Shown here: positions 45,906 to 54,795 of the stretch, in pieces
Numbering within the stretch: position 1 is the stretch's first letter
Layout: each line of letters starts with the position of its first letter
Source: VGTK01 sp046327915
Lineage (GTDB): Bacteria > Desulfobacterota > Binatia > UBA12015
Reading direction: 5' to 3'
Assembly: GCA_046327915.1 (NCBI GenBank)
Contig: JAXLXO010000022.1
Span: 62,001-126,000 of the forward strand
Length of the DNA stretch: 64,000 bases
Position numbers and translations under genes: made by a program
The notes under the pieces: model-generated
The model's input: only the letters and a program-made list of their open reading frames with translations
The model's database searches: none
What the model was told of the DNA's origin: nothing

Positions 45906-46541
45906 TCAGTTCGGTCCCACGCGGAGTCCTGCCGTGAAGTTGCGGTACGAGACCGCGCCGACGTGGTTCCACATGTCCACGCGCAGCACCTCGATCGAGT
46001 AGAGCTTGTCGTCCTTGAGGACGTCGGGCGAGCCGAAGAAGGTCTCCCACGTCGTCGAGATGTCGCACCGGCCGCCCGCGACGATGCAGCTGCCGAACTC
46101 GATCTCCAGCCGGTCGACGGTCGTCACGTTGCCGATCGACGAGTCGTCGGTGGTGATGCGCAGCATGAGGCTCAGCTGCAGGTTGTCGCCCTCGCAGGCG
46201 GAGTCGAGGCCGGTCATGCGAACCTTCGCCTTGATGTCGGAGCGGCTCACGGCGAGCGACCACTTGCCGCTGCCCTTCGGTCCGAAGAAGCACTCGGTGC
46301 CGCCGTCCTCTGCGAGCGGCAGCCCTGTGGTCGTGCCGCACGCGGCCGAGCCGAACGGGCCCGTGGTCACGATGTTGGGGGTCGTGCAGCCCACGTGGGC
46401 GGTGATGAACTCGCCCTTGAGCGTCTTGGCGCTCTTCGGCACCACGAACGCCGACGCCGGGGCGGCGAGCGTCAGGATCATGGCCGCGAGGGCCAGTGCG
46501 GCGGGGGCGAGAGTCCGGATCGGGGCGGCGGTCGAGCGCAT
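45906..46541 (-). CDS. Secreted protein, unknown function
   Basis: This 211-residue protein has a signal peptide ('ALALAAMILTLAAPASA-FVV') and a predicted beta-rich mature part. Cysteines are spaced through it ('HVGCTTP', 'GSAACGTT', 'DSACEGDN', 'GRCDIS'), suggesting disulfides. No family recognised. The ATG at 46541 is chosen because GGAGG stands seven bases upstream; the ATG at 46556 would include that ribosome site. It is divergent from the next secreted cysteine protein. Confidence 0.72.
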   Translation of the reverse strand: MRSTAAPIRTLAPAALALAAMILTLAAPASAFVVPKSAKTLKGEFITAHVGCTTPNIVTTGPFGSAACGTTTGLPLAEDGGTECFFGPKGSGKWSLAVSRSDIKAKVRMTGLDSACEGDNLQLSLMLRITTDDSSIGNVTTVDRLEIEFGSCIVAGGRCDISTTWETFFGSPDVLKDDKLYSIEVLRVDMWNHVGAVSYRNFTAGLRVGPN

Positions 46542-46763
46542 CGGATGATCCTCCATGGGTTGCCGGCGCGCGTTCGGCCGCGGCCGTGTGAGGATCAGAT
46601 CCTTCGCCGCGGGCGCGAAGTCATGAACGAGCGGTAATCGTTCGGTAAAAGCCACCCGGTGCCGCCGGCGAGGATTCTTCTTGTGCGGCCGTGAAGGTCC
46701 GGCTAGGCCTCGGACGCCCTCACCCGACCGCACCGGTCGGGGGCGTTGCGGAAGGGGTTGGCC

Positions 46764-47711
46764 ATGCGCACGTGGACCGCGATCGGGACGTTGCTCGCCA
46801 CGACGGCCGTCCTGCTGCTCCGGGTCGAAGTCCCGGTGGCCGCCGGCGCGGACCCGGTGCTGCGCTGCCAGGCCGGGAAGCTCGCGGCCGCGAGAGACGA
46901 GCTGGTCGCGCGCCTCGCGTGCGAGCAGCGCGGCCTCGGCGGAGCATCGACGGCCGCGTGCATCACGGCGGCAGCGCGGCACCGCGATGCGGCCTTCGCG
47001 CGTCGCGAGGGGGCCGGCACCTGCGGCACGGTCGGTGATTCCGTGATCCTCGGCGACGCGGTCGAGAAGACGGTGAGCACGCTGCGCGGCGTGCTGCTTC
47101 CGGGCGGTCCGACGCCGTCGGTGTGCACCGCACGGCAGCTCGCGGCGGCTCGTGATGCGATTGGACGGCTCGTGCGCGCACACCTGCGCGACGCGCAGAC
47201 CCCCGACCCGGTCGGGCTCGCGGCGACGATTGCCGCTGCCCGTGCCGAGCTGGCCAGGCGCTTCGCCCGTGCAGCGGCGCGCGGCGACTGCCTGTCCACT
47301 CGTTCCGCCGCGGACGTCTCCGACATCCTCGAGTCGGGTGCCCTCACCTTGCGTGGCATGCTCGTCGGCACCTGCCCGTGCTGGACGAGCGCCTCGATCG
47401 ACCTCGCTTTCCCGCCGGGCTTCTTCGACGCGAGCGGGCGCGGCGGCGCGGTGTGCGACCTGCCCGCGCCGAGCCTCTCGGCAGCCGACAGCTGCGTGCT
47501 GCACGGGCCGGTGGGCCAGGACTTCACGTTCCCGCGCGGTGGCGTCGCCGTCCTCGGCGGCAACCTCTGCGTGGCGATCCCCGACCTCGACCCGAGCGAC
47601 ATCGGCTCGTGCTCGGGAGTCCCGCAAATCGTGTCGATCTCGCGTGAGGAGGCGGCGGCATGCACTGCGCGCCTGCTCGCCTCCGACGCGTATCGACAGC
47701 TCTGCGACTGA
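46764..47711 (+). CDS. Secreted protein with two C-x3-(K/Q)-L-A-A-A-R-D modules
   Basis: This 315-residue exported protein contains an internal duplication. 'RCQAGKLAAARDELVAR' begins the first module, which ends 'EKTVSTLRGVL'. 'VCTARQLAAARDAIGRL' begins the second, which ends 'ESGALTLRGML'. Each module is about 95 residues, helical and cysteine-flanked. A C-terminal beta region follows ('SIDLAFPPGFFDASG', 'QDFTFPRGGVAVLGG') with four cysteines. The ATG at 46764 is preferred over a TTG at 46746 because it begins the signal peptide. The module recurs at 60125-60868 and in a looser form at 1-1090. Function unknown; binding or scaffolding is plausible. Confidence 0.75.
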   Translation: MRTWTAIGTLLATTAVLLLRVEVPVAAGADPVLRCQAGKLAAARDELVARLACEQRGLGGASTAACITAAARHRDAAFARREGAGTCGTVGDSVILGDAVEKTVSTLRGVLLPGGPTPSVCTARQLAAARDAIGRLVRAHLRDAQTPDPVGLAATIAAARAELARRFARAAARGDCLSTRSAADVSDILESGALTLRGMLVGTCPCWTSASIDLAFPPGFFDASGRGGAVCDLPAPSLSAADSCVLHGPVGQDFTFPRGGVAVLGGNLCVAIPDLDPSDIGSCSGVPQIVSISREEAAACTARLLASDAYRQLCD

Positions 47712-47723
47712 GCGCTCCGTCGA

Positions 47724-48551
47724 TCAGCGCGTCGGTCGGCCCCCGAGACCCGTGACGAACGCCGCCATCCGGGTCTCCGCCCCCGCGGCGTCGGCGCCGG
47801 CGAGCATCGCCTCGCCCAGCGGGTCGCAGGCGACCCGGAGCGGCGCGTCGTCGTCGAGGATCGCGTCGGCGATGCGGCGGGCGGCCTCGGCTGGCGGCGT
47901 GACGGCGTCGGCGAGCGCCATCCGGCCCGCGTGCAGCGCCTCCGCGAGCGGCCGGTAGTCGGGAAACGCGCAGGCCTCCGGCGTCCGCTCCGAGCCCGCG
48001 AGCATGTCGGTGGCGATCGGTCCGGGGAGCACCTCGAGCACCCGGATGCCGAGCGGGGCGAGCTCCGCCCGCAGCGACTCGTCGAGTGCTGCGACCGCGG
48101 CCTTGCTGGCGCGGTAGACCCCGTAGAACGGCACCGGCGCCAGCAGCGAGGCCGAGGTCACGTTGCACACGACGCCCCCGCCCGCCGCGCGCAACGAGGG
48201 GATGGCTCGCCGCGTCACCTCGACCAGACCGAAGACGTTGGTCTCGAACACCCGCCGCCAGTCGTCGGCGGGCTGCGCCTCGACGGGCAACGTCGCGCAC
48301 TCGACGCCCGCGTTGTTGACCAGCACGCGCAGCCCGTCGGGGATGGAGATGGTCCGGGGCCGGTCCACGTCGAGCGCTGCGACGCGCAGCCGGCCGCCGT
48401 GCACCGCGGCCTGGTCGGGCAGGTCCGCTCCTGCATGCGGATCGCGCATGGTGGCGATCACCTCGAAGCCCCGCGCCGCCAGCTCGAGCGCCACGGCGCG
48501 TCCCATGCCCCGGCTCGCACCGGTGACGAGCGCGACTCCCGAAGCCTTCAT
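47724..48551 (-). CDS. Short-chain dehydrogenase/reductase (SDR)
   Basis: This 275-residue classical SDR has the cofactor motif 'TGASRGMG' (T-G-x3-G-x-G), 'NNAGVE', the catalytic Ser in 'NVTSASLL' and 'YRASK' (Y-x3-K). 'LPGPIATDM' is also typical. It should use NAD(P)H to interconvert an alcohol and a ketone. The substrate is unknown. The ATG at 48551 follows a GGGGG stretch; longer upstream frames run into the divergent radical SAM promoter. It converges on the secreted protein gene, with 12 bases between. Confidence 0.88.
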   Translation of the reverse strand: MKASGVALVTGASRGMGRAVALELAARGFEVIATMRDPHAGADLPDQAAVHGGRLRVAALDVDRPRTISIPDGLRVLVNNAGVECATLPVEAQPADDWRRVFETNVFGLVEVTRRAIPSLRAAGGGVVCNVTSASLLAPVPFYGVYRASKAAVAALDESLRAELAPLGIRVLEVLPGPIATDMLAGSERTPEACAFPDYRPLAEALHAGRMALADAVTPPAEAARRIADAILDDDAPLRVACDPLGEAMLAGADAAGAETRMAAFVTGLGGRPTR

Positions 48552-48682
48552 GGCGGAGCCCCCTATCCCCGGTGCTCCGCGATTGCACGCGCCGCGCAGC
48601 GCTCGAATCGCTCGCCTCGGAGGGCGGCCCCGTGCATGATGCGCCTCGCCCCGCCATCGAAGTGCGGGCACGGAGGCATTCG

Positions 48683-50359
48683 ATGCGCTTTCTTCTCGTG
48701 AATCCCTTCTACCCGATCGCCGAGATTCCCTCGCCGCCGCTCGGGATTTCGTATCTGGCTGCGGCCCTCGAGCGCATCGGCGTCGAGGTCCGCGTTCTCG
48801 ACCTCGTCGTCAGCGCCTGCGACCGGAAGAAGCTCGAGCGCATCCTCGACGACTTCCAGCCGGACATCGTCGGCGCGACGTCGGTCACCATGACCTTCGA
48901 CTCCGCGATCTCGGTGATCCGCAGCGTCAAGGAGATCGATCCGACGATCTTCACCGCGATGGGCGGCGCGCACGTCAGCTTCTGCGCCGAGCAGACGCTG
49001 ACCAGGCACCCCGAGCTCGATCTCGTCGCGCTGGGCGAGGGCGAGGAGACCATCGTCGACATCGTGCGCGCGTTCGAGAACGGGCGCGACTTCAGCAAGG
49101 TTCCCGGGCTCACGTACCGCGAGAACGGCGAGATCCGCACGACGGGAGCGCGCGGCTACTGGATCGACGTCGACACGCTGCCGGTGCCGTCGCGGCACCT
49201 GGTGCCGCTCGGACGCTATCGCGCACTCGACCTGCCGATCTCGATGACCACCAGCCGCGGCTGCCCGTTCCAGTGCATCTTCTGCACCGGACGCCAGCTG
49301 GTCGGCGCGAAGATCCGCTACCGTCAAGCGAAGAGCGTGGTCGACGAGATGGAGCACGTGGCGTCGCTCGGCTTCAAGCGCCTGAACCTCGCCGACGACC
49401 TGTTCACCGCGAGGAAGGACCACGCGCACGCGGTGTGCGACGAGATCCTCGCGCGCGGCCTCAAGGTCACGTGGACCAGCTTCTCGAACGTCAACACCGT
49501 CGACGTGCCGCTGCTGAAGAAGATGAAGGAGGCCGGCTGCATCCTCGTCAGCTTCGGCCTCGAGTCGGCCAACGCCGACATCCTGAAGACGGTGAAGAAG
49601 GGCACCAAGATCCCGAAGATCATCGAGGCGGTGCAGATGTGCAACGAGGCGGGCGTGCAGCCGCACGGCTCGTTCATCATCGGGCTTCCCGGCGAGACGC
49701 CGGAGACGCTGCGCGAGCTGCACGAGTTCTCGCGCAAGCTCGCCGACATGGGCTGCGAGACCGGCGTGCACATGCTCGCGCCGTTCCCCGGCACCGCCGT
49801 CTACGAGCAGCGCGAGAAGTACGGCATCAAGCTGCTCACCGAGGACTGGTCGCAGTTCCACGCCAACCACGCGATCACCGAGAACGACGCGGTGAGCAAC
49901 GAGATCCAGGAAGCGATCGCGATGGAGATGGAGGAGCGCGCCAAGCAGCGCTTCTGGGACATGGCCGAGCGCGTCGGCAACGGCACCGCGAGCGCCGAGG
50001 ACCTCGAGACGTACTACCGCGTCGAGCGTCACGGCGTGTACTACGCCATCATGATGGAGGACCTGCTCGAGACCGACGGCAGCTGGGACGTCGTCGAGAG
50101 CGGCGACGACGTCGAGTCGGCGGCGATCGCCGAGATGGGCGCGCGGATCCACGCGCGCACCGAGCAGAAGCCCGACGCCATCGAGCGCGCGCTGCGCCAC
50201 GGGCTCAAGGAGCGCTTCCTGCGCTTCGACGTCGAGGACGGGCGCTGCACCTGGACGTGGACCGACGAGGGCCCGTCGATGAAGCACTCGGGCGAGGACC
50301 TCCCGCTCCTGCCGCCGGTGCGTACCAGCGGCATCGGCGAGGTGGCCGCCTCGGCCTGA
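48683..50359 (+). CDS. B12-binding radical SAM protein
   Basis: The 558-residue protein combines an N-terminal cobalamin-binding fold ('MRFLLVNPFYPI', then 'DIVGATSVTMTFDSAI' and 'FTAMGGAHVSF') with a radical SAM core. Cys194, Cys198 and Cys201 in 'RGCPFQCIFC' bind the 4Fe-4S cluster. A C-terminal region of about 170 residues is specific to this subgroup. Relatives include BchE and hopanoid/lipid-modifying enzymes that methylate or rearrange unactivated carbons. The product cannot be read. GGAGG is seven bases before the ATG. It is monocistronic, bounded by hairpins. Confidence 0.9.
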   Translation: MRFLLVNPFYPIAEIPSPPLGISYLAAALERIGVEVRVLDLVVSACDRKKLERILDDFQPDIVGATSVTMTFDSAISVIRSVKEIDPTIFTAMGGAHVSFCAEQTLTRHPELDLVALGEGEETIVDIVRAFENGRDFSKVPGLTYRENGEIRTTGARGYWIDVDTLPVPSRHLVPLGRYRALDLPISMTTSRGCPFQCIFCTGRQLVGAKIRYRQAKSVVDEMEHVASLGFKRLNLADDLFTARKDHAHAVCDEILARGLKVTWTSFSNVNTVDVPLLKKMKEAGCILVSFGLESANADILKTVKKGTKIPKIIEAVQMCNEAGVQPHGSFIIGLPGETPETLRELHEFSRKLADMGCETGVHMLAPFPGTAVYEQREKYGIKLLTEDWSQFHANHAITENDAVSNEIQEAIAMEMEERAKQRFWDMAERVGNGTASAEDLETYYRVERHGVYYAIMMEDLLETDGSWDVVESGDDVESAAIAEMGARIHARTEQKPDAIERALRHGLKERFLRFDVEDGRCTWTWTDEGPSMKHSGEDLPLLPPVRTSGIGEVAASA

Positions 50360-50362
50360 TTC

Positions 50363-50415
50363 GACGCTCTCGCGGAGGTCGCGCGGTCGGATGATCGCGC
50401 GACCTCGCGAGCGTC
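50363..50415 (+). terminator. Long imperfect hairpin after radical SAM gene
   Basis: GACGCTC and AGGTCGCGCG pair with their complements around a 10-base loop, with a small internal bulge. It starts four bases after the stop. Confidence 0.6.
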
Positions 50416-50430
50416 AGGCGATGATCCGCC

Positions 50431-50456
50431 GAGCGCCGCGCCGCAGTGCGGCGCTC
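50431..50456. terminator. Hairpin at end of the minus-strand DUF2889-like gene
   Basis: A nine-base stem (GAGCGCCGC with GCGGCGCTC) has an eight-base loop. It overlaps the stop codon of the convergent gene. Confidence 0.45.
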
Positions 50457-51489
50457 AGCGCCCGCCCTTCACCGCGCCGTGCCGCTCGCGGATGCGCTCG
50501 AGCGTACCGCCGCGGCGCCACATCCAGCACGAGTCCGGGATCGCGGTGAGCCCCGGGTGACGCTCCGTCGCGCGGACCTTCTCGTGCCACGCGTCGGGGT
50601 GCGCAGCACGGCACTGCACGAGCGCCGGCGCGAACTGCAGCAGCGCGTCGATCCACGGACGCGCGTGCTCCACGCCGCCGAGGCGGCGCTGCAGCTCCGC
50701 CGCCGCACCGCGCGCGAGACCGAGTCCGTCGAGCACCGCGAGCCACGCGGAGCGGTCGGTCCACGCGACGTCCGCGAACGCGTCCGCGTCGCGCTCGCGC
50801 TCCGCGCCGCGGATCGCGAGCAGGCTGCCGGGCCACAGATCGGCCGTGATCTCGGCGGCGAGCTCGTGGTGGCGCGCGAAGCGCAGTGGTGCGAGCACCG
50901 TCGGCGGCTCCGCGTTCCAGTGCAGGTCGCCCATGCGCATCGCGGTCGCGACGCGGCCGTCCGCGAGCTCGTGGCCGTCGAACACGAGATCGCGGCGGAA
51001 CAGCGTGCCCGCGCGCGGTGACGCGAAGCGCGCGGGCACGTTCGCGCGTTGCCAGTCGAGACCGGCGCGCACGGCGGCGTCCATGAAGAGTGCGAGCGTC
51101 ATGACGTGCGAGCAGCCGAGCGCGCCGCCGATGCGGTCGCGCAGCGCGGACGAGAAGCCCTCGCCGAGGCGCGTCCCGGCGAGCGCGATCACCGCCGGCA
51201 TGGGATCGCGACAGCTCTCGCCCGCGGTCTCCGGCGATGCCTCGAATGCGACCGTCGGTTGCGCCGGCGTGAACTCCTCGATCACGCCCGTCGCCGGATC
51301 GATCACCCACGCGAGCTCCATGTGGTGGATGATGCCCATGCCCTGCATGCTGCCGCCGACGGGCAGGAAGCCGCGCGTGCGCAGGTCGATCAGCGAGCCG
51401 CGCGCCTCGACGCGTCCGTCGTCGCGCAGCGCGGCGACGAGCGCGTGTGCGCGGGTGTGGATGGGCTCGCCGCCGAGGTCGATTCGCAC
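50455..51489 (-). CDS. DUF2889-like protein
   Basis: This 344-residue cytoplasmic protein starts 'VRIDLGGEPIHTR' and has 'ARGSLIDLRTRGF', 'IHHMELAWVIDPATG' and 'CRDPMPAVIALAG'. 'LGCSHVMTLALFM' is a C-H pair typical of DUF2889 proteins. That family is found near acyl-CoA and ring-degradation genes and has no assigned function that I can state. The C-terminal half ('WQRANVPARFASPRAGT') appears specific to longer members. A GTG at 51489 follows AGGAG. It is divergent from the LLM oxidoreductase with 105 bases between. Confidence 0.75.
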   Translation of the reverse strand: MRIDLGGEPIHTRAHALVAALRDDGRVEARGSLIDLRTRGFLPVGGSMQGMGIIHHMELAWVIDPATGVIEEFTPAQPTVAFEASPETAGESCRDPMPAVIALAGTRLGEGFSSALRDRIGGALGCSHVMTLALFMDAAVRAGLDWQRANVPARFASPRAGTLFRRDLVFDGHELADGRVATAMRMGDLHWNAEPPTVLAPLRFARHHELAAEITADLWPGSLLAIRGAERERDADAFADVAWTDRSAWLAVLDGLGLARGAAAELQRRLGGVEHARPWIDALLQFAPALVQCRAAHPDAWHEKVRATERHPGLTAIPDSCWMWRRGGTLERIRERHGAVKGGR

Positions 51490-51594
51490 GGGCTCGCTCC
51501 TAGCGTGCCGCGGCGGGTGGAAGCCAGCACGCGCTCGGCAACGTGTACGCGCCTCGTCGTTGACACGGCCGCCCGGTGCACTCACCGTCGTGCG

Positions 51595-52434
51595 ATGCAG
51601 ATCGGCGTCGTCGTCCGGAACATGGGACCGCAGTCCACTCGGGAGACACTGCTCGCCTGCGCGCGCGCCGTCGAGGCCACGACGGAGATCGCCGACCTCT
51701 GGGTCGTGGATCACGTCGCGATCCCGCCCGACGACGCCGAAGGCTCCGACGGACGCTACCTCGATCCGCTCGCGACGCTCGCGTTCCTCGCCGGCGCGAC
51801 CACGCGCGTCGGGCTCGGCACCGGCGTGCTGGTGCTGCCGTACCGTCCCGCGCTGCCGACCGCGAAGTGGGTCGCGACGATCCAGGAGCTGTCCGCCGGA
51901 CGCCTCGTGCTCGGCGTCGGCGTCGGCTGGATGGATGCGGAGTTCCGCGCGCTCGGCGTCGAGCGTCGTCGCCGCGGCGCCATCGCCGACGAGACGCTCG
52001 CGTTCCTCGACCGCTGCTTCGCCAATGACGTGGTGGTGGCGAACGGGCAGCCGTTCCTGTTCCGTCCGCGGCCCGAGCGTCCGCCGCTCTTCGTCGGCGG
52101 CAGCCCGCCGCACGCGTTCCGCCGCGCGATCGCGCACGGCGGCGGCTGGATGCCGGTGGGGCTACCGCCCGATCGCCTCGCGCCGCTGGTCGCGACGCTG
52201 CGCGAGCAGGCCGCCGCGGCCGGCGCGCCCGCGCCGCCGGTCGCCGTGATGACGACGCTGCCGCTCGACGACACGGTGGCGGCGCGTGCTCTCGTGCAGC
52301 GCTACGCCGATGCGGGTGCCACGCGCCTCGTCCACGGCGCGCGCTACGCCGACGAGAGCGAGTTCCGCGCGCGGCTCGAGCGTCTCGCCGCCGTCGCGCG
52401 TGCCGTCGCGGAGGGCTCGTCAGCGGTGCGCTGA
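51595..52434 (+). CDS. LLM-class (luciferase-like) F420/flavin oxidoreductase
   Basis: The 279-residue TIM-barrel enzyme shows 'MQIGVVVRNMGPQS', 'ADLWVVDHVAIPP', 'TTRVGLGTGVLVLPYRPALPTAKWVATI' (in two pieces) and 'RLVLGVGVGWMDAEFRALG', all typical of F420-type LLM proteins. It should oxidise an alcohol or transfer hydride using F420 or FMN. Cofactor choice is not certain. The ATG at 51595 is the only suitable start. A TTGACA at 51560 lies upstream with a poor -10. Confidence 0.88.
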   Translation: MQIGVVVRNMGPQSTRETLLACARAVEATTEIADLWVVDHVAIPPDDAEGSDGRYLDPLATLAFLAGATTRVGLGTGVLVLPYRPALPTAKWVATIQELSAGRLVLGVGVGWMDAEFRALGVERRRRGAIADETLAFLDRCFANDVVVANGQPFLFRPRPERPPLFVGGSPPHAFRRAIAHGGGWMPVGLPPDRLAPLVATLREQAAAAGAPAPPVAVMTTLPLDDTVAARALVQRYADAGATRLVHGARYADESEFRARLERLAAVARAVAEGSSAVR

Positions 52435-52505
52435 GCCCGCGGCGGCCGGTCGCCGGTGCGGGAATCGCGGTTGCCGGCGACGGCGACGCCGTGCCATCAG
52501 AGCGC

Positions 52506-54257
52506 ATGCCGTCCGCTCGCCAGGCACTTCGTCGGACACTCGTCGCAGCGCTTCTGCCGCTGATCGCGTTCGTCTCCGAGGCGAGATCCGCCGGCGCGCC
52601 CGCGCCCGCGAGCATCGCCGAGTGGTCGCGCTTCGAGGCGTCGTTCGTGCCCGCCGCCCCGCCGGCGAACCCGTTCGATCCCGGCGAGATCGACGTGCGT
52701 GCCGAGTTCGTGGCACCGGGCGGCAGGACGCTCGACGTCCCGGCGTTCTGGTACCAGGGTTACGAGCGCAGCCTCGTGAGCGGCAGCGAGCGCTTGACGC
52801 CGGTCGGCGACCCGCACTTCCTGGTCCGCTTCACGCCCGATCGGCCGGGCCGATGGCGCTGGCGGTGGATCATTCGCCAGGGCGACGCGATCGCCGTCCT
52901 GCCGTACGCGACGCTGCAGGTGAGCCCGGCGCGCGGCCGCGGCTTCCTTCGCGTCAGCCGGCGCGACCCGCGCCACCTCGCGTTCGACGACGGCACGCCG
53001 TACTTCGCGGTCGGCGAGAACACCGGCTGGTACGATCGTCGCGGCAGCTTCGCCTACGACGACTGGTTCGGACGGCTCGCCGAGCAGGGCGCGAACTTCG
53101 GGCGCATCTGGATGTCGTCGTGGACCTTCGGCATCGAGTGGAACGACACCGGGCTCGGCGACTACACGAATCGTCTCGACCGCGCGTGGCAGCTCGATCG
53201 CGTGCTCGAGGAGGCCGAGCGCGACGGCATCTACGTGATGCTCTCGCTGCTGAACCACGGCGCGTTCTCGAGCTTCTTCAACAGCGCGTGGGCGGACAAC
53301 CCGTACAACGCGGCGAACGGCGGTCCGCTCACGACGCCGGCGCAGTTCTTCACCGATCCGACCGCGCGCGAGCTCTTCGAGCGGCGGCTGCGCTACGTCG
53401 TCGCGCGCTGGGGCTGGTCGACGCATCTGCAGGCGTGGGAGCTGTGGAACGAGGTCGATCTCACCGACGGCTACGTCTCCGCGAACGTCGCGGCGTGGCA
53501 CGCCGCCATGGCGGCGCGCCTGCGCGCGCTCGACCCCTACGACCACCTGGTGACGACCAGCCATGCGTTCCTCAGCGACGCGAACGTCCTGCTGGGCGGC
53601 GGGCTCGACTTCACGCAGCGGCACGCCTACGCGAACCAGCAGCCGCCCCCGCTGCGCAACATCGGCTTCGCGGTGGTGAGCCAGACGCAGGAGCGCCTGC
53701 TCGCGACCGGCAAGCCGGTCCTGTTCGGCGAGCTCGGCGTCGACTACCGCGGACCGAACGAGACGCGTGCCGCGGACCCGGAGGGCGTCGGCATCCACGA
53801 CGGCCTCTGGGCGGGCGTGGTGTCGGGCGGCTTCGGCACGGCGATGTCGTGGTGGTGGGACAACCTGATCGCGCTCGAGCCCGAGCGCTACTACCCGATG
53901 TTCGGCGCCGTCGCGCGCTTCGTCGACGGCATCCGCTGGGATCGCGAGCGCTTCGTGCCCGCCGAGACGGCGGTTGCGTCGTCGAGCCGTCCGGTGGTCG
54001 CGTACGGCCTGCGCGGACGGAAGAAGTTGCTGCTGTGGCTGAAGGACGACGCGTTCCAGTGGAACGCGCCCGGCGCGGCGAGCATCACCGACGCCGCGCT
54101 GCAGGTGAAGGGCCGCTGGTGCGGCCAGTGGTACGACCCCTGGACGGGCGCGTGGCTCGAGCGCGTCGAGTTGCGCGGCGCGGTGCCGGTGCCGCCGTTC
54201 GAGCGCGATCTCGCGCTGCTCGCCGGACGCTGCCCGGCGACCGACCTGCATCCGTAG
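52506..54257 (+). CDS. Exported DUF5060/GH5-like glycoside hydrolase
   Basis: The 583-residue protein has a signal peptide. A DUF5060-type N-terminal beta sandwich follows ('WSRFEASFVP', 'GRWRWRWII'). Then comes a TIM barrel with 'YFAVGENTGWYD', the acid/base Glu316 in 'WELWNEVDL' and nucleophile Glu409 in 'LFGELGVDYRG'. 'MSWWWDNLI' is also characteristic, and a short beta domain ends the protein. It should cleave a beta-linked polysaccharide outside the cytoplasm. The ATG at 52506 starts the signal peptide; a GTG at 52491 is possible. Confidence 0.86.
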   Translation: MPSARQALRRTLVAALLPLIAFVSEARSAGAPAPASIAEWSRFEASFVPAAPPANPFDPGEIDVRAEFVAPGGRTLDVPAFWYQGYERSLVSGSERLTPVGDPHFLVRFTPDRPGRWRWRWIIRQGDAIAVLPYATLQVSPARGRGFLRVSRRDPRHLAFDDGTPYFAVGENTGWYDRRGSFAYDDWFGRLAEQGANFGRIWMSSWTFGIEWNDTGLGDYTNRLDRAWQLDRVLEEAERDGIYVMLSLLNHGAFSSFFNSAWADNPYNAANGGPLTTPAQFFTDPTARELFERRLRYVVARWGWSTHLQAWELWNEVDLTDGYVSANVAAWHAAMAARLRALDPYDHLVTTSHAFLSDANVLLGGGLDFTQRHAYANQQPPPLRNIGFAVVSQTQERLLATGKPVLFGELGVDYRGPNETRAADPEGVGIHDGLWAGVVSGGFGTAMSWWWDNLIALEPERYYPMFGAVARFVDGIRWDRERFVPAETAVASSSRPVVAYGLRGRKKLLLWLKDDAFQWNAPGAASITDAALQVKGRWCGQWYDPWTGAWLERVELRGAVPVPPFERDLALLAGRCPATDLHP

Positions 54258-54282
54258 CCCGTCGCCGCGCCGGCGCCCTGCC

Positions 54283-54324
54283 TTGACGCGAGACGCGTAT
54301 CCGTTTATGAGACGAGCGTCTCAT
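54283..54324 (+). promoter_or_regulatory. Promoter with overlapping palindromic operator of the SnoaL-TetR operon
   Basis: TTGACG (54283-54288), 17 bases and TATGAG (54306-54311) form a good promoter. The palindrome ATGAGACGAGCGTCTCAT (54307-54324; eight-base arms, two-base centre) covers the -10 and start site. A half-site-like ATGAGCGTC follows. The operon's TetR is the obvious ligand. Confidence 0.65.
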
Positions 54325-54358
54325 GATGAGATGAGCGTCGCGAGAAAGCGAGGGGGCG

Positions 54359-54790
54359 ATGGGACTGAGCCCGGCGGACATGGACCGCATCATCGACGAG
54401 CACTTCGGCTACGAGGCGCGCGACGACGTCGACGGCGTGATGGCGAGCCTCGCGCCGAGCGTCGAGCACGAGGTGGTGCCGTCGCCCGTCGGCGCGCTGC
54501 ACGACCCGGCGGCGATCCGCGCATACTACACGCGCCTGTTCGGTGCGGTGCGGGGGGAGAGCGTCACGCCGATCCGCCGCCTCTACGGCGACGGCTTCAT
54601 GGTCGACGAGACGCTGTGGCACGGCCGCATCGAAGACGGCTCGATCTTCCTCTGCGACGGGAAGAGCGGCCCGGTGAGCTTCCGCCTGCTGCACGTCTTC
54701 GAGTTCGCGGACGGCAAGATCACCCGCGAGGCCGCGTGGTGCGATCTCGCCGCGATCCAGCGCCAGCTCGGCGCCGGGTCCGGACGCTGA
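54359..54790 (+). CDS. SnoaL/NTF2-like protein
   Basis: This 143-residue protein has an NTF2-like pattern: 'MDRIIDEHFGYEARDDVDGVMA', then 'HEVVPSPVGALHDPAAIRAYYTRLF', 'LYGDGFMVDETLWHG' and 'LLHVFEFADGKITREAAWCD'. Family members are small isomerases or hydrolases, or bind hydrophobic ligands. Its promoter carries a TetR-type palindrome and the regulator gene follows after 5 bases, so it is likely the controlled gene. Ligand unknown. Confidence 0.82.
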   Translation: MGLSPADMDRIIDEHFGYEARDDVDGVMASLAPSVEHEVVPSPVGALHDPAAIRAYYTRLFGAVRGESVTPIRRLYGDGFMVDETLWHGRIEDGSIFLCDGKSGPVSFRLLHVFEFADGKITREAAWCDLAAIQRQLGAGSGR

Positions 54791-54795
54791 GCCCG

